Shown: in pieces, positions 52,549 through 60,310 of the stretch
Numbering within the stretch: position 1 is the first letter of the stretch
Layout of the letters: each line of letters starts with the position of its first letter
Assembly: GCF_040049215.1 (NCBI RefSeq)
Contig: NZ_JBDZDN010000001.1
Span: 2,499,447 to 2,563,446 of the forward strand
Source: Mesorhizobium_K sp040049215
GTDB taxonomy: Bacteria; Pseudomonadota; Alphaproteobacteria; Rhizobiales; Rhizobiaceae
Reading direction: 5' to 3'
DNA length: 64,000 nt
Program-made: the position numbers and the translations under genes
The notes under the pieces: generated by a model
Databases searched by the model: none
Told to the model about the DNA's origin: nothing
The model's input: only the letters and a program-made list of their open reading frames with translations

Positions 52549-53010
52549 ATGACGACGCCCGCAATGGATGCAAGCCTTACGCTCGTCGCCCAGAGCCATG
52601 CGCGCCAGATGGCGCTCTGCGAGGATCTCGAAGCGATCGCCGACGGGCTGCCGGGCAATGTCAACCACCAACTCTGCCTGCATCTCGCCCGCGTCGTCTG
52701 CCCGACCATCGCGGCGGCGCATGAGGTCGAGGAGCGGGTTCTCTTTCCGGCCGTCCAGACGCTGTCGGCGACGCTGCCCGACCTCGACAACACCATCGAG
52801 CGGTTGAGATGGGAGCATTTCGAGGACATGTCTTTCGCCGAGGAACTGCATGATGCGCTGCTGTCGATCGGGCGCGGCGAGCCGAAGATGACGGCGGAAG
52901 CGGCCGGCTACATGCTGCGCGGCTTTTTCGAGAGCGTCAGGCGTCACGTTGCCTTCGAACGCGAAATGCTGTCGCCGCTGATGCAGCTGGCGCTGCGCAA
53001 GGCGGGGTAA
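52549..53010 (+). CDS. Hemerythrin-like HHE-domain protein
   Basis: A 153-residue four-helix protein. Seen: 'SHARQMALCEDLEAIADGLP', 'IAAAHEVEERVLFPAVQTLS' (H-x-x-E-E), 'LRWEHFEDMSFAEELHDALL' (E-H and H-D) and 'RRHVAFEREMLSPLMQLALR' (H-x-x-x-E), the ligands for a di-iron site that binds oxygen or nitric oxide. GGAGGAG precedes ATG 52549. An upstream FNR box and the neighbouring fnrN and hemN suggest low-oxygen expression and a role in oxygen or nitrosative-stress handling. Confidence 0.88.
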   Translation: MTTPAMDASLTLVAQSHARQMALCEDLEAIADGLPGNVNHQLCLHLARVVCPTIAAAHEVEERVLFPAVQTLSATLPDLDNTIERLRWEHFEDMSFAEELHDALLSIGRGEPKMTAEAAGYMLRGFFESVRRHVAFEREMLSPLMQLALRKAG

Positions 53011-53022
53011 GTCGGGGCCCGG

Positions 53023-53787
53023 CTAGCCGCAGCGCGCCTTCAGCGCCGCCATGTTCGGGATCTCGACATGACGGACGCCGGTGATGACGACGATGCGTTC
53101 GGCGCGCAGCTTCGACAATTGCCGCGACACGGTCTCGATCGTCAGCCCGAGGAAATCGGCGATGTCCGTGCGCGTCAACGGCAGGTCGAAGACGCGCCTG
53201 CCGCCGCCCACCGACGGGTCGAGTTGCGTGGCGATCAGGTATAGGAAGCTCGCCACTTTCTCCGACGCGGTCTTGCGGCCGAGCGTCACCATCCATTCGC
53301 GGGCCTCGTCGAGCTCGCGCAGCGTCTGCTGCATCAGCCGATGCTCGAGCGCGGGGTTCTCGGCGACCAACCGCTCAAGGGCGGCCTTCGGCACGCGGCA
53401 GAGATCGACGTCGGACGCCGCCTCGGCGGTGACCGCACTTTCCTTGCTGAACAGGCGACCGAGGAAATCCGGCGCGAATTGCAGGCCGACGATCTGCTGG
53501 CGTCCATCCTCCAGCACCTTGGAAAGCTTCACCACGCCCCGCATGACGTTGGCATAGCTTTCGACCGGCCTCGCCTCGGCCGCGAGTTCCGCGCCCGCGT
53601 CATGCCGCACGACCCGCGTGTGACGCGAAAGCGCCACCAGTTCCGACGGTTCCAGTACGCCGCACATGCCCTTGTGCCGCGCTTCGCAGCTCTGGCAAAG
53701 CAGAGGCACGTCGGAATTGTGGATGTCCTTGCGTAGGGCGCTCATGGCTACGTTCATCAGTTGGACCGCGAACCCGCCAATAGCCAT
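53023..53787 (-). CDS. fnrN: FNR-type oxygen-responsive regulator (Crp/Fnr family)
   Basis: A 254-residue regulator. It carries four cysteines able to bind a [4Fe-4S] cluster: C31, C34 and C42 in 'LLCQSCEARHKGMC' and C130 in 'VDLCRVPKAALERL'. A cyclic-nucleotide-type beta barrel follows, then the DNA-binding helix-turn-helix with 'DIADFLGLTIETVSRQLSKL', whose E-x-x-S-R matches FNR DNA contacts. ATG 53787 with AGGGAAT was preferred; ATG 53757 and an earlier in-frame start at 53844 are alternatives. It would activate FNR-box genes such as hemN and the 52255 site when oxygen is low. Confidence 0.9.
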   Translation of the reverse strand: MAIGGFAVQLMNVAMSALRKDIHNSDVPLLCQSCEARHKGMCGVLEPSELVALSRHTRVVRHDAGAELAAEARPVESYANVMRGVVKLSKVLEDGRQQIVGLQFAPDFLGRLFSKESAVTAEAASDVDLCRVPKAALERLVAENPALEHRLMQQTLRELDEAREWMVTLGRKTASEKVASFLYLIATQLDPSVGGGRRVFDLPLTRTDIADFLGLTIETVSRQLSKLRAERIVVITGVRHVEIPNMAALKARCG

Positions 53788-53806
53788 ATTCCCTGGTGAC
53801 GCACGG

Positions 53807-54394
53807 TCAAAGTGCCGCAGCGCCGAGGCGTCGCATGCGCTCAAGCCAGGCGGCTCGGCGGGCGCCGCCCGCGGCCTCGACCATCCCTATCAAGGTCGTG
53901 CGGACCGGTCTGATGCCGACGAAGTTCAGGATGCCGCGGCGCAGGCCGGCGACACCATGCGACAGGTAGAACAGCCGGTAGAGCATCGCCGGCATTCCCA
54001 TGGTCACGACGAGGCGCGCCGAACGCCCTTTCAGCCGCTGCTTCGGCCAGCCGCCGGTCTTGCTGTAGTCATAGGCGAAATGCGGCCGCATCACCTGTTC
54101 GAGAAAGGCCTTGAGCAGGGCCGGCATCGTACCCAGCCAGAGCGGAAAAACGATGACGATGTGGTTTGCCGCGAGGATCGCCTCCCAGGCAGGCTTCAGC
54201 GCCGCCGGCATGTCGCCCCCGGTGAATTCTCCCTGCGTCTTCAGCAAAGGAAAGTCGATTGCGGCGAGGTCGATGCGGCTGACATCGTGTCCGGCGGCCG
54301 CGGCGCCTTGGGCGTAGGCACCCGCCAGCGCGCGACAGAGCCGGTTCGGATCGCCGTCGGGATGGCCCTGGACGATGACGATCTTCTTGCCCAT
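53807..54394 (-). CDS. NAD(P)H-dependent quinone/flavin oxidoreductase (flavodoxin-like fold)
   Basis: A 195-residue flavodoxin-fold reductase of the MdaB/KefF/NQO group. Seen: 'KIVIVQGHPDGDPNRLCRAL' with the phosphate-binding loop, 'HIVIVFPLWLGTMPALLKAF' with the P-L-W-x-G-x-x-P flavin-binding motif, and 'LVVTMGMPAMLYRLFYLSHG'. ATG 54394 starts the family-like sequence; a GTG 24 bases upstream is possible. It transfers electrons to quinones. It ends 19 bases from the fnrN start in the same direction and may be read together with it. Confidence 0.86.
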   Translation of the reverse strand: MGKKIVIVQGHPDGDPNRLCRALAGAYAQGAAAAGHDVSRIDLAAIDFPLLKTQGEFTGGDMPAALKPAWEAILAANHIVIVFPLWLGTMPALLKAFLEQVMRPHFAYDYSKTGGWPKQRLKGRSARLVVTMGMPAMLYRLFYLSHGVAGLRRGILNFVGIRPVRTTLIGMVEAAGGARRAAWLERMRRLGAAAL

Positions 54395-54480
54395 CGCTTT
54401 CGTTTCCCGTTTGCGCACGCGCAGTCGCCTATGTGTATTGCCTGCGTGGCCATGAATGCGGGGCAGCGGCCGGACGGTCC

Positions 54481-54494
54481 TTGATCGAAATCAA
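54481..54494. promoter_or_regulatory. Perfect FNR box upstream of hemN
   Basis: TTGAT-CGAA-ATCAA is the exact FNR consensus half-site pair. Its centre (54487.5) is 41.5 bases before the hemN ATG at 54529, which is the class II FNR spacing if transcription starts at the start codon itself. Confidence 0.85.
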
Positions 54495-54528
54495 GGCCTA
54501 TCCCGCCTGGCTACGCCATTCTCCCGCC

Positions 54529-55902
54529 ATGCCAGTCAGCGACATCGTCAGTGAAATCGACCGCGGCCTGATCGACCGCCATTCGGCGCCCGTGCCGCGC
54601 TATACGAGCTACCCGACCGCGCCGCATTTCCATGCGGGCGTCGATGGCGCGACTTACGCGCGGTGGCTCGCCGAAAGCCCGTCGGGTGCGTCCGTGTCGC
54701 TCTACCTGCACATTCCGTTCTGCGACCGGCTCTGCTGGTTCTGCGCCTGTCACACGAAACAGGTGCTGCGCTACGAGCCGATTGCTACCTATCTCGAAGC
54801 GCTGCATGCGGAGATCGCCACGGTTGCGGCGCGTCTCGGCCGACGCCGCGTCACCGCCATCCATCTTGGCGGCGGGTCGCCGACGATGCTCGCACCCGAC
54901 GACGTCGATCGTCTGGGCGAGGCGCTTCGGCTGGCTTTTGCCATCGACGAGAATTGCGAGGCGAGCCTCGAGGTGGACACGAACGATGTCGACGCGGAAA
55001 AGCTCGGTGCGTGGCGGCGTTTCGGCATCACCCGCGCGAGCTTCGGCGTGCAGGACTTCGATCCGGCGGTGCAGCAGGCGATCAACCGTTACCAGAGCTT
55101 TGCGCAGACGGCCGAGGCCGTGGAGGGTTTCCGGGAGCGCGGCGTCGGTTCGGTCAATCTCGACGTACTCTACGGCCTGCCGGATCAGACGATGGAGACG
55201 CTTGCCAACACGCTCGACCAGGTGATCTCGCTGGCGCCCGACCGCATCGCGCTCTTCGGCTATGCGCATGTGCCGTGGATGAAGAAGCACCAGCGGCTGA
55301 TCGACGAGGCGAGGCTGCCGGACCGGCATCAGCGCTTTGCCCAGGCAAGGCTCGGCGCCGCGATGCTTTCGGGCGCGGGATATGTGCCGATCGGGCTCGA
55401 CCATTTCGCCAGGCCAGGCGACGGTTTGGCGCGGGCGCAGGACGAAGGCCGGCTCCGACGCAATTTCCAGGGTTACACCACCGACACGGCAGACATGCTG
55501 GTCGGGATCGGCGCATCGTCGATCAGCCGGCTGCCGCAAGGCTACACGCAGAACGTGACCGCGACCGCAGACTACAAGCGCGCCGCGCTCGCGGGCCGTT
55601 TGCCTATCGTGCGCGGCTATGCGCTGACGGAGGCGGACAAGGCGGCGGCCTGGGTGATCGAAGAGCTGATGTGCGCGTTCGGATTTTCCGCCGACCGGCT
55701 GCGGGACCTGTTCCCGGCCGAGGCGGAGCGGCTTGTCGCCGGAGCCGAGGCCGTCGTCCGCAGCGACGCGGACCGGTTCGTTCGCTGGGAGGACGGACGG
55801 TTCCTGGTTACGGAGCGCGGGCGGCCATTCGTGCGCACGATCGCGGCGCGGTTCGACGGCTTCCTGAAACAGAACGAGCAGCGGCACTCGATCGCCGTCT
55901 GA
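54529..55902 (+). CDS. hemN: Oxygen-independent coproporphyrinogen III oxidase
   Basis: Radical-SAM enzyme (457 residues) that converts coproporphyrinogen III to protoporphyrinogen IX without oxygen. Seen: 'RYTSYPTAPHF' near residue 24, 'YLHIPFCDRLCWFCACHTKQ' with the cluster cysteines C65, C69, C72 and the extra C74 of true HemN, 'IHLGGGSPTMLAPDDVDRLG', and a C-terminal HemN domain. The ATG at 54529 was chosen; the open frame extends upstream without family sequence. No ribosome site is visible, and the FNR box position suggests a leaderless message. Confidence 0.95.
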   Translation: MPVSDIVSEIDRGLIDRHSAPVPRYTSYPTAPHFHAGVDGATYARWLAESPSGASVSLYLHIPFCDRLCWFCACHTKQVLRYEPIATYLEALHAEIATVAARLGRRRVTAIHLGGGSPTMLAPDDVDRLGEALRLAFAIDENCEASLEVDTNDVDAEKLGAWRRFGITRASFGVQDFDPAVQQAINRYQSFAQTAEAVEGFRERGVGSVNLDVLYGLPDQTMETLANTLDQVISLAPDRIALFGYAHVPWMKKHQRLIDEARLPDRHQRFAQARLGAAMLSGAGYVPIGLDHFARPGDGLARAQDEGRLRRNFQGYTTDTADMLVGIGASSISRLPQGYTQNVTATADYKRAALAGRLPIVRGYALTEADKAAAWVIEELMCAFGFSADRLRDLFPAEAERLVAGAEAVVRSDADRFVRWEDGRFLVTERGRPFVRTIAARFDGFLKQNEQRHSIAV

Positions 55903-55960
55903 ATCCCGATAGGCCGGATCCCGATAGGTCGGATCGCGATGCGTTGGATTGCGATGCTGG
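55903..55960. repeat. Degenerate 15-bp tandem repeat
   Basis: Four head-to-tail units beginning one base after the hemN stop: ATCCCGATAGGCCGG, ATCCCGATAGGTCGG, ATCGCGATGCGTTGG and a 13-base ATTGCGATGCTGG. The first two differ at one position; the last two are more diverged. Confidence 0.8.
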
Positions 55961-55982
55961 CCGTCGCCTTGCGGTCGGCAAA

Positions 55983-56007
55983 CCGTTTCCTAGCTATTAG
56001 GAAACGG
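55983..56007. terminator. Perfect 10-bp stem-loop after hemN
   Basis: CCGTTTCCTA-GCTAT-TAGGAAACGG is a perfect 10-bp stem with a 5-base loop, 80 bases past hemN and 52 bases before the next ATG. It lacks a U tract, so it may be a terminator, an operator or a 5' leader structure. Confidence 0.55.
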
Positions 56008-56058
56008 CACCTCCGGGCGCGGCTTGAGCACGCGGCCGGATCGTATCAGGATAAAAAC

Positions 56059-56964
56059 ATGAGAATCGAACCAATCCTGCGGTCCATCGTGGCCGTGCGC
56101 AGCTCGATCCCGGACGACGCCTTCACCGCCGCGGCGCTGGGCAACCGGCGGGAAGGCAGTGGCATCGTCATCAACGACAGCGGGCTGATCCTCACGATCG
56201 GATATCTGATCACCGAGGCCGAGGAGGTCTGGCTGACGGCGAATGACGGGCGCGTGTTTCCCGCCCATGCGCTCGCATACGACCAGGAGACCGGCTTCGG
56301 CCTGGTCCAGGCGCTGGCCCCGCTCGATCTCCCGGCAGTGGAACTGGGCGACGCCTCGGCCGCCAAGGTCGGCGATCCCGTTGTGTTTGCAGACGGCGCC
56401 GGCGAGGTCGTCGAGGCGGAGATCGTGGCCAGGCAGGAGTTCGCCGGCTACTGGGAATATCTGCTCGAGGATGCGATCTTCACCGCGCCCGCGCATTCGT
56501 CCTGGGGAGGTGCTGCGCTGATCGGCTCCGATGGAAAGCTTCTGGGCGTCGGCTCGCTACGCCTGCAGATGAGCCGGGGCGCGGACATCGCCGACATCAA
56601 TATGGTCGTGCCGATCGACCTCCTGCCGCCGATCCTGGACGATCTGGTCAGCCGCGGAAAGGTCGACAAGCCGCCGCGCCCCTGGCTCGGAGCCTTCTCG
56701 GCCGAAAGCAACGGCGAGGTGATCGTCATGAGCGTGTCGGAAGGCAGCCCGGCGGCGCAAGCAGGGCTGCGACAGGGCGACGTCATCTCCGATGTCCGCG
56801 ACGGCGAGGTCGAAGGCCTCGGCGATTTCTACCGCAAGCTGTGGGCGAGCGGCCCTGCCGGCGCGGAAATTCCTATGCGGATCGTGCGTGACGGCCGCGA
56901 GACATGGCTTCGCGTCAAGACCGCCGACCGCAACGCCTTTCTCAAGAAGCCGCAACTGCAGTAG
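56059..56964 (+). CDS. HtrA/S1C-like pseudoprotease with PDZ domain
   Basis: A 301-residue protein with a trypsin-like fold (about residues 1-200) and one PDZ domain (208-288: 'PWLGAFSAESNGEVIVMSVS', 'EGSPAAQAGLRQGDVISDVR'). The HtrA landmarks are all present but changed at the catalytic sites: 'LTIGYLITEAEEV' has Tyr49 where the family has His, 'DQETGFGLVQ' has Gly79 instead of Asp, and 'SSWGGAALI' has Trp149 instead of Ser. It should therefore bind but not cleave. There is no signal peptide, so it may be cytoplasmic. AGGATAAAAAC precedes ATG 56059. Confidence 0.85.
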   Translation: MRIEPILRSIVAVRSSIPDDAFTAAALGNRREGSGIVINDSGLILTIGYLITEAEEVWLTANDGRVFPAHALAYDQETGFGLVQALAPLDLPAVELGDASAAKVGDPVVFADGAGEVVEAEIVARQEFAGYWEYLLEDAIFTAPAHSSWGGAALIGSDGKLLGVGSLRLQMSRGADIADINMVVPIDLLPPILDDLVSRGKVDKPPRPWLGAFSAESNGEVIVMSVSEGSPAAQAGLRQGDVISDVRDGEVEGLGDFYRKLWASGPAGAEIPMRIVRDGRETWLRVKTADRNAFLKKPQLQ

Positions 56965-56989
56965 GAACCCGTCACTGTCGGGTGGTTCC
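56964..56989 (+). terminator. Hairpin after the pseudoprotease gene
   Basis: GGAACC and GGTTCC arms enclose an inner CCCG/CGGG pair, beginning at the stop codon. It is GC-rich without a clear U tract. Confidence 0.45.
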
Positions 56990-57072
56990 ACCCGGATCGT
57001 TCATGTTGACTTCCGCACCGACATCCGCCACCGTTTTACAATCGACGGTCGTCGAAAAGGGCGGAGGGCGTG

Positions 57073-57384
57073 ATGAAGAAGGCGTATGTGAAGCCGGAAT
57101 TCAGGAAGGGCGCGCTCCTTTCGCAGATCACGGCAGATGGTGGGTTCAGCGGTGAAGCCACCATCAGCGACATCCGCCTCAAGACCGACATCGAAATGGT
57201 CGGCGTCGCGGCAAACGGATTGCCTCTCTACAACTTCAAATATCTGTGGAGCGATGCCGTCTATCAGGGCGTCATGGCCCAGGACGTTCTGAAGGTGTTC
57301 CCGGAGGCCGTGTGCACGATGCCCAGCGGTCATCTCGCCGTGCGCTACGACATGCTCGGCATGAAGATGACCCGGGTTCTGTGA
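57073..57384 (+). CDS. Free-standing Peptidase_S74 (endosialidase chaperone) domain with RiPP-leader-like N terminus
   Basis: A 103-residue protein. The core 'SDIRLKTDIEMVGVAANGLP' and 'YQGVMAQDVLKVFPEAVCTM' match the S74 intramolecular-chaperone domain normally found at the C terminus of phage tail fibres. The N-terminal 'MKKAYVKPEFRKGALLSQIT' resembles leader peptides of putative rhizobial RiPP precursors and lasso peptides (Y-x-x-P-x-F/L, then T). No tail-fibre or phage gene is nearby. GCGGAGGG precedes ATG 57073. What it folds or releases is unknown. Confidence 0.78.
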   Translation: MKKAYVKPEFRKGALLSQITADGGFSGEATISDIRLKTDIEMVGVAANGLPLYNFKYLWSDAVYQGVMAQDVLKVFPEAVCTMPSGHLAVRYDMLGMKMTRVL

Positions 57385-57730
57385 GGGCCGGACAGCGGCG
57401 GTCGGTTTGTAGCGCAGGTCAGTGATCTAACTGCCTGGGACGCACAGCTGCGACAGGGCGATTTCTTGTCACCTACGCCTTTGCACATCGATGCTCAGCA
57501 GCTTTGACTTCCGTCCGCGAACGGCTGCGGACGGTTTCCTCGACTACATATACCTTTGGGTGCCTCCATCATTCAAAAGATCAGGATGAAATTCATACGT
57601 ATAGTTTAATAGAGCACGAGGGTTTCGTCTAACGGTATCCGACTTCATCAAATGACCGGATGTCAAATTGTGAAGGTCGGGACAGCGATGTTTCACCATC
57701 GCGGAAATACCGAAAGATAGGATCCACGCC
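57385..57730. other. 346-base region without a gene
   Basis: It carries the promoter of the bicupin gene and is less GC-rich than its surroundings. A 71-codon minus-strand ORF overlapping the bicupin start is not gene-like. No clear promoter elements or hairpins were identified. Confidence 0.5.
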
Positions 57731-58927
57731 ATGTCTTCATCGATCACAGGCAATCCCAAGTCGCTTTTTGGCGCGCTTTCTGACGAAACCTACAGGGCCG
57801 AGCGCCACGCTTCTGCCAGCAATCCGGGTCCGAAGAATTTGGCCCTGATGCAACTCAATCCAAACTCCGACGTACCCCCACCCACCGATCACGGCGTCGT
57901 CGAACCGTTCTGGTATTCGTTCGACCTCACCCATCGCCGGGTGCAGGAAGGTGGCTGGACCCACCAGGTCACCACCCGCGAACTTCCGGCGTCCAAGGAC
58001 ATTGCCGGCGTCAACATGCGGCTGACCAAAGGCAGTTTTCGCGAGTTGCACTGGCACCTCGCTGACGAGTGGGCGATCATGCTGAGCGGCAAGGCTCGCG
58101 TCACCGTCTTCACGCCGGACGGAGCAATGTTCATAGATGACGTATCCGAAGGCGATCTGTGGCTGTTTCCGGCCGGCGCCCCGCATTCGATCCAGGCGCT
58201 TGGCGAAGAGGGCTGCGAATTCCTTCTCGTCTTCAACCAAGGTAATTTCTCGGAGGAAAGCACGCTCCTGCTGTCGGACTGGCTCAAGCACACGCCGCCG
58301 GAAATCCTGCAGCGAAATTTCGGTCTGCCGATCGAATCGATCGCAAAACTGCCCAAGGGCGAACCTCTTTACATTTTCAGCAGCCAGGAACCTGAAAAGT
58401 CGCTGGACGAGGAAGTTGCCGAGGTCGCACGTCACGCCGCCAAGCCGAAGATGTCCTACACGTTCAAGGCCAGCACCATGAAACCGACCAAGGAAGGCGA
58501 AGCAGGCAACGTCAAGGTCGTCGATTCGCGGAACTTCCCGGCATCGCAAAAGATCGCTTCGGCCATCGTGACGGTGAAGCCCGGCTGCATGCGCGAGATG
58601 CACTGGCATCCGAACGGCAGCGAATGGCAATACTGGCTCAAGGGCAAGGGCCGCATGACCGTGTTTCCGGGACAGGAGGCGGCCCGCACGATGGATTTCA
58701 ACGCCAACGATGTCGGCTTCGTCTCCAACATGGCGGGTCACTACATCGAGAACACCGGTGATGAAGACCTTGTTTTCCTCGAGATGTTCGTCGCGCTCGA
58801 ATTTCAGGAAATCTCGCTGAACCGGTGGCTGAGAGCGCTTCCTGAACAGGCGGCCAGAGCCCACACAAACCTGACCGCCGCCGAGATCAGGAAGATCCCG
58901 GAAGGTGATCGCCCCCTGCTGCGATAG
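57731..58927 (+). CDS. Oxalate decarboxylase-type bicupin
   Basis: A 398-residue bicupin that converts oxalate to formate and CO2, using manganese. Seen: two cupin domains. The first has 'RELHWHLADEWAIMLSGKAR' with the H-x-H-x5-E metal site and later 'LWLFPAGAPHSIQALG'; the second has 'MREMHWHPNGSEWQYWLKGK' and 'VGFVSNMAGHYIENTG'. The family's lid loop follows the first domain ('SEESTLLLSD'). No signal peptide is apparent, so it is probably cytoplasmic. Oxalate oxidase or another bicupin function are less likely alternatives. Confidence 0.88.
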   Translation: MSSSITGNPKSLFGALSDETYRAERHASASNPGPKNLALMQLNPNSDVPPPTDHGVVEPFWYSFDLTHRRVQEGGWTHQVTTRELPASKDIAGVNMRLTKGSFRELHWHLADEWAIMLSGKARVTVFTPDGAMFIDDVSEGDLWLFPAGAPHSIQALGEEGCEFLLVFNQGNFSEESTLLLSDWLKHTPPEILQRNFGLPIESIAKLPKGEPLYIFSSQEPEKSLDEEVAEVARHAAKPKMSYTFKASTMKPTKEGEAGNVKVVDSRNFPASQKIASAIVTVKPGCMREMHWHPNGSEWQYWLKGKGRMTVFPGQEAARTMDFNANDVGFVSNMAGHYIENTGDEDLVFLEMFVALEFQEISLNRWLRALPEQAARAHTNLTAAEIRKIPEGDRPLLR

Positions 58928-58944
58928 GGGTCGACTACGCTCGT

Positions 58945-58978
58945 GCCAGCGGTTGGGTCGGACGACCAAACCGCTGGC
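58945..58978. terminator. Long hairpin after the bicupin gene
   Basis: Near-perfect inverted repeat: GCCAGCGGTTGGGTCG against its complement with one mismatch, separated by two bases, beginning 18 bases past the stop. A U tract is missing, but position and strength suggest transcription termination. Confidence 0.6.
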
Positions 58979-59000
58979 AATCCTCCGGCGCAAAAATCGA

Positions 59001-59768
59001 ATGTCCAAAATGTCCAGTGCTGGCCTTGGAAACGGTCCCGTGGAATCGACGGCCGAGCCTGTCGGGCATTCCCCACGCGTACCTGGCCCATCCCAAGTCT
59101 CGTCGCCAGACGGCAAGAGCGCCTCGATGATCTCGCAGCCGTCACGTCCAGTCGTCTATGCGACGCTACTGACGATCCTCGCCGGATTCCTCGATGCGGC
59201 AGCTTACTCCGAACTCGACCATCTCTACGTCTCCTTCATGAGCGGCAACAGCACGCACCTGGGAATCGTCCTGGCATCAGGCGATCTGCCCGGTATCGTT
59301 GCAGTTGCGGTCATCGTCGGCGCTTTCGTCCTCGGAGCGGGCGTAGGCACATGGATTGCGGACGCGGCGGGGACTCGGCTGCTGGCGTCCATCCTCACTG
59401 CCGAAGCAATGTTCCTGGCTGTTGCGTTGGCTCTGTCGCTTCAAGGCAACAATCACCCCGCTCTTTTGCTTGTAGCGATGGCGATGGGCATGCAGAACAC
59501 CATGCATCAGGTCATAGCTGGAGCGGACGTCGGCAAGAGCTTCATCACCGGGGCACTGTTCGGTCTTGGCCAGTCGATTGCTCGCCTGCTTCGCGGTAGA
59601 GGCAAGGCAGGGGAAGTTGCGTCAAATCTGCTGAGCTGGATAGCCTTCGTCGCCGGAGCCACGATCGGCACGCTTGCAGTCCTGTCGTTCGGCCTCAAAG
59701 CGTGTCTTCTTGGGGCGACAGTCCTGATCCTGATGATGCTCGGCGCCTTTCTGGCCCGATGGATTTGA
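59001..59768 (+). CDS. DUF1275 (YoaK-like) membrane protein
   Basis: A 255-residue protein with five to six membrane segments. Seen: 'LLTILAGFLDAAAYSELDHL', 'YVSFMSGNSTHLGIVLASGD' (the family's hallmark F-x-S-x-x-x-G-N), 'LLVAMAMGMQNTMHQVIAG' and 'SFITGALFGLGQSIARLL'. The role of the family is unknown. The start is uncertain: ATG 59001 adds a ~42-residue Pro/Ser-rich tail before the domain, ATG 59127 would start just before it. Neither has a strong ribosome site. Confidence 0.82.
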   Translation: MSKMSSAGLGNGPVESTAEPVGHSPRVPGPSQVSSPDGKSASMISQPSRPVVYATLLTILAGFLDAAAYSELDHLYVSFMSGNSTHLGIVLASGDLPGIVAVAVIVGAFVLGAGVGTWIADAAGTRLLASILTAEAMFLAVALALSLQGNNHPALLLVAMAMGMQNTMHQVIAGADVGKSFITGALFGLGQSIARLLRGRGKAGEVASNLLSWIAFVAGATIGTLAVLSFGLKACLLGATVLILMMLGAFLARWI

Positions 59769-59776
59769 GCTGAGGC

Positions 59777-60310
59777 TTACGGGTTTTTCCCGATCGCCGC
59801 CGAAACCGTTTCCGCAATCCAGATTTCCGGGCTTACTCCGGCTGCCCTGGCCTTCGCCTCGATCTGATCGACAACATCCGGCGGAAACGGAACGTCCAGC
59901 ACAATTTCCTGGGCATCTTCCGCGGAAAAGACCAGACTTGTTATCTGGGTCGCAAACTGTCGGACGCGCAGAGTTTTCTGGTCATCGTTGAGGGAGGTGT
60001 CAGCCGCGACTATCGGACAATACTGGCCAATCAGATTGTCGATGATCAGGATTTCGGCCAGGCCTTGTTTACGCAACGTGTCGACCACGGCCATCAATTG
60101 CGCCGGGTTGTCGAGCGGGTCGCCCAACGGCAGCAACGATTTCACATCGTGAACTCCCCCAGTATCCGCATCGACAGGCCGCCAGGCACACTCGAAGTCT
60201 TTCGCGGAAGCCGGCGCTGCGTAGAGGCAGGCGCTGGTGAAGGACAGCAGCGCCATGACGCAAAGGGCTTTTCGCGCCACCCGGGCGTGAATGCGGATCA
60301 ACAGCGGCAT
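59777..60310 (-). CDS. Secreted hypothetical protein
   Basis: A 177-residue exported protein with a signal peptide (basic MPLLIRIHARVARKALCVMA then a hydrophobic stretch, cleavage near APASA-KD). The mature part has two cysteines ('FECAWRP' and 'GQYCPIVAADTS'), probably disulfide-linked, and ends with 'GVSPEIWIAETVSAAIGKNP'. No domain was recognised. ATG 60310 has an AGGAGAGGA site. It converges on the DUF1275 gene. Confidence 0.75.
   Translation of the reverse strand: MPLLIRIHARVARKALCVMALLSFTSACLYAAPASAKDFECAWRPVDADTGGVHDVKSLLPLGDPLDNPAQLMAVVDTLRKQGLAEILIIDNLIGQYCPIVAADTSLNDDQKTLRVRQFATQITSLVFSAEDAQEIVLDVPFPPDVVDQIEAKARAAGVSPEIWIAETVSAAIGKNP

Noticed and set aside
52355..52552. 65-codon ORF overlapping the hemerythrin start by ATGA
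   Set aside because: The overlap looks like coupling, but the third codon positions are not GC-biased like its neighbours, there is no convincing ribosome site and the peptide resembles no family.
53788..53844. FNR box for autoregulation of fnrN (TTGACCGTGCGTCAC)
   Set aside because: The half-sites need a 5-base spacer rather than the required 4, and the second half is GTCAC instead of ATCAA, so it is not a credible FNR site.
57544..57759. 71-codon minus-strand ORF before the bicupin gene
   Set aside because: It overlaps the bicupin start in antisense, has no ribosome site noted and no family-like sequence.
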